From assembly GCA_900757485.1 (NCBI GenBank), contig CAAEOA010000225.1:1-6239 (forward strand): DNA of 6,239 bases, in the 5' to 3' direction. The DNA comes from Oscillospiraceae bacterium (lineage in GTDB: Bacteria; Bacillota; Clostridia; Oscillospirales; Ruminococcaceae). Below, piece after piece: positions 5,489 through 6,239 of the stretch (positions within the stretch are counted from its first letter, which is position 1; each line of letters starts with the position of its first letter). Under the pieces are notes generated by a model. That model had not been told where the DNA came from. It was given only the letters and a program-made list of their open reading frames with translations, and did not search any database. Made by a program: the position numbers and the translations under genes.

Positions 5489-6239
5489 TTATAATGTCAT
5501 ATTTATCGTTTGATCTTCTCGCATATCTTCAGCAAGATTTTGGGATAAAATAAGCTCGTGTACAACCTGCTGTCCGTTTAAAACAAAGGCCTTTATAAAT
5601 TCCTCATCCACCTGTATCGGAATCTCGGCCAAACATTGGTCAATCATATTTTCTGTAATTGTTGGCATCTGCATCCTTTGATACATTCTCTGTGCGGTTT
5701 GATTCTCAGCAAGAAAATCACGGAAAAACCGGATGAGACCGTCACCCTCCCGACTGACTTTGGCAGGATAGCCTCTGGAAATCAGTGCAATATTGTTGTC
5801 ATAGTTCGGTGCCATAGATACAATTTTGCCGCTTTTGACATCGCGTAAAAAGCCAAAATTTTCAGTATGTCGGTCCATGTTGTAGCAGACGGTATCCAGC
5901 CAAACGATTTTCAGATACTGTTCGGCAAGGACGGGAGAAAGTGCATATATCGTGTCAAAGCAATCACTGTAATCTTCGTTTTCTCCCATTAGCGAGGAGA
6001 TCGGTTCGAAATTCCATTCGGTGTTACTCGTAAAGTTCTTAGACCGGATGTATTCGCCGTCCATTTCATAGTTTGCCATGTTTAGTCCAAGCTTTTCACC
6101 AAGCTTACAGATAAACAATTCGGAAAAATATTCATTTTTCGTTCCGCTTTTATAGATCCACCATGTCCCGTCAATCAACCTCCAGCATTTTTCAAAGCTT
6201 CCGACATTTGTCAGTTCGGGCGTTCGGGATGGCTTGTGA
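5489..6239 (-). CDS. HipA-like Ser/Thr kinase K3 (5' end outside window)
   Basis: The open frame enters from the right edge (first full codon at 6238-6236) and encodes 249 residues before TAA at 5489. Homologous-looking sequence such as PELTNVGSFEKCW lies upstream of the only in-window start candidate (TTG 6178), so the true start is outside. In window numbering, WWIYKSG carries the likely ATP-binding lysine, YNMDRHTENFG is the catalytic loop (Asp and Asn both present), and MAPNYDNNIAL is the metal-binding segment, where the usual DxGSSL is replaced by DNNIAL. The protein ends in INMTL. It lies upstream of the XRE-K2 unit, with no strong terminator in the 87-base gap. It may belong to its own regulator-kinase pair beyond the window. 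The intact motifs suggest an active kinase; the substrate is unknown. Confidence 0.85.
   Translation of the reverse strand, partial: HKPSRTPELTNVGSFEKCWRLIDGTWWIYKSGTKNEYFSELFICKLGEKLGLNMANYEMDGEYIRSKNFTSNTEWNFEPISSLMGENEDYSDCFDTIYALSPVLAEQYLKIVWLDTVCYNMDRHTENFGFLRDVKSGKIVSMAPNYDNNIALISRGYPAKVSREGDGLIRFFRDFLAENQTAQRMYQRMQMPTITENMIDQCLAEIPIQVDEEFIKAFVLNGQQVVHELILSQNLAEDMREDQTINMTL

Noticed and set aside
1..6239. CRISPR arrays, tRNA or rRNA genes, IS ends, attachment sites
   Set aside because: No regularly spaced repeats, cloverleaf-like segments, transposase or recombinase genes, or flanking direct repeats were seen in this window.

Overview
This looks like a piece of an integrative and conjugative element (ICE) or related conjugative plasmid from a low-to-mid GC Gram-positive anaerobe, most likely a gut Clostridia member (Lachnospiraceae/Oscillospiraceae type). 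The grounds are strong AGGAGG ribosome-binding sites, consensus TTGACA/TATAAT-type promoters, rho-independent terminators, and protein families (a VirB4-like ATPase with a PrgI-family partner) that typically sit in clostridial transfer modules. No species can be named from the sequence alone. Every gene I accept is on the minus strand, so the reading order is from high to low coordinates.

Layout in transcription order. (1) 6239-5489: the C-terminal ~249 residues of a HipA-like Ser/Thr kinase (K3), whose start lies outside the window. (2) 5450-5421: a near-perfect sigma-A promoter containing a 26-bp inverted repeat. It drives (3) an XRE/HipB-like regulator (5401-4997) and, in the same unit, (4) a second HipA-like kinase (K2, 4985-4056) interrupted by an in-frame TAG between its ATP-binding lobe and its catalytic lobe. 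A hairpin terminator follows at 4039-4009. (5) 3988-3717: a PrgI-family small membrane protein whose start codon and ribosome-binding site are knocked out of frame by an (AT)6 dinucleotide tract; (AT)5 would restore an 89-residue protein. (6) 3720-3151: a conserved conjugation protein that overlaps prgI by ATGA. (7) 3145-1811: a self-contained cassette with its own promoter, a full-length HipA-like kinase (K1, 410 aa) and a terminator, lying between the transfer genes. (8) 1766-1: a VirB4/TraE-like conjugation ATPase, cut by the window edge probably a few dozen residues before its end. Its Shine-Dalgarno sequence is the 3' arm of a hairpin.

How it may work together: PrgI-like protein, the 189-aa protein and VirB4 are consecutive parts of a type IV secretion (DNA transfer) machine. 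Three divergent HipA-like kinases and one HipB-like regulator are interleaved with them, twice in the order kinase, terminator hairpin, transfer gene. Several independent features look able to switch transfer off or hold it low: a dinucleotide frameshift in prgI, a terminator before virB4, and a hairpin over the virB4 ribosome-binding site. Whether these are regulated switches or decay of an old element cannot be decided from one sequence. The most testable ideas are AT-tract phase variation of prgI and HipBA-type control embedded in a transfer operon.
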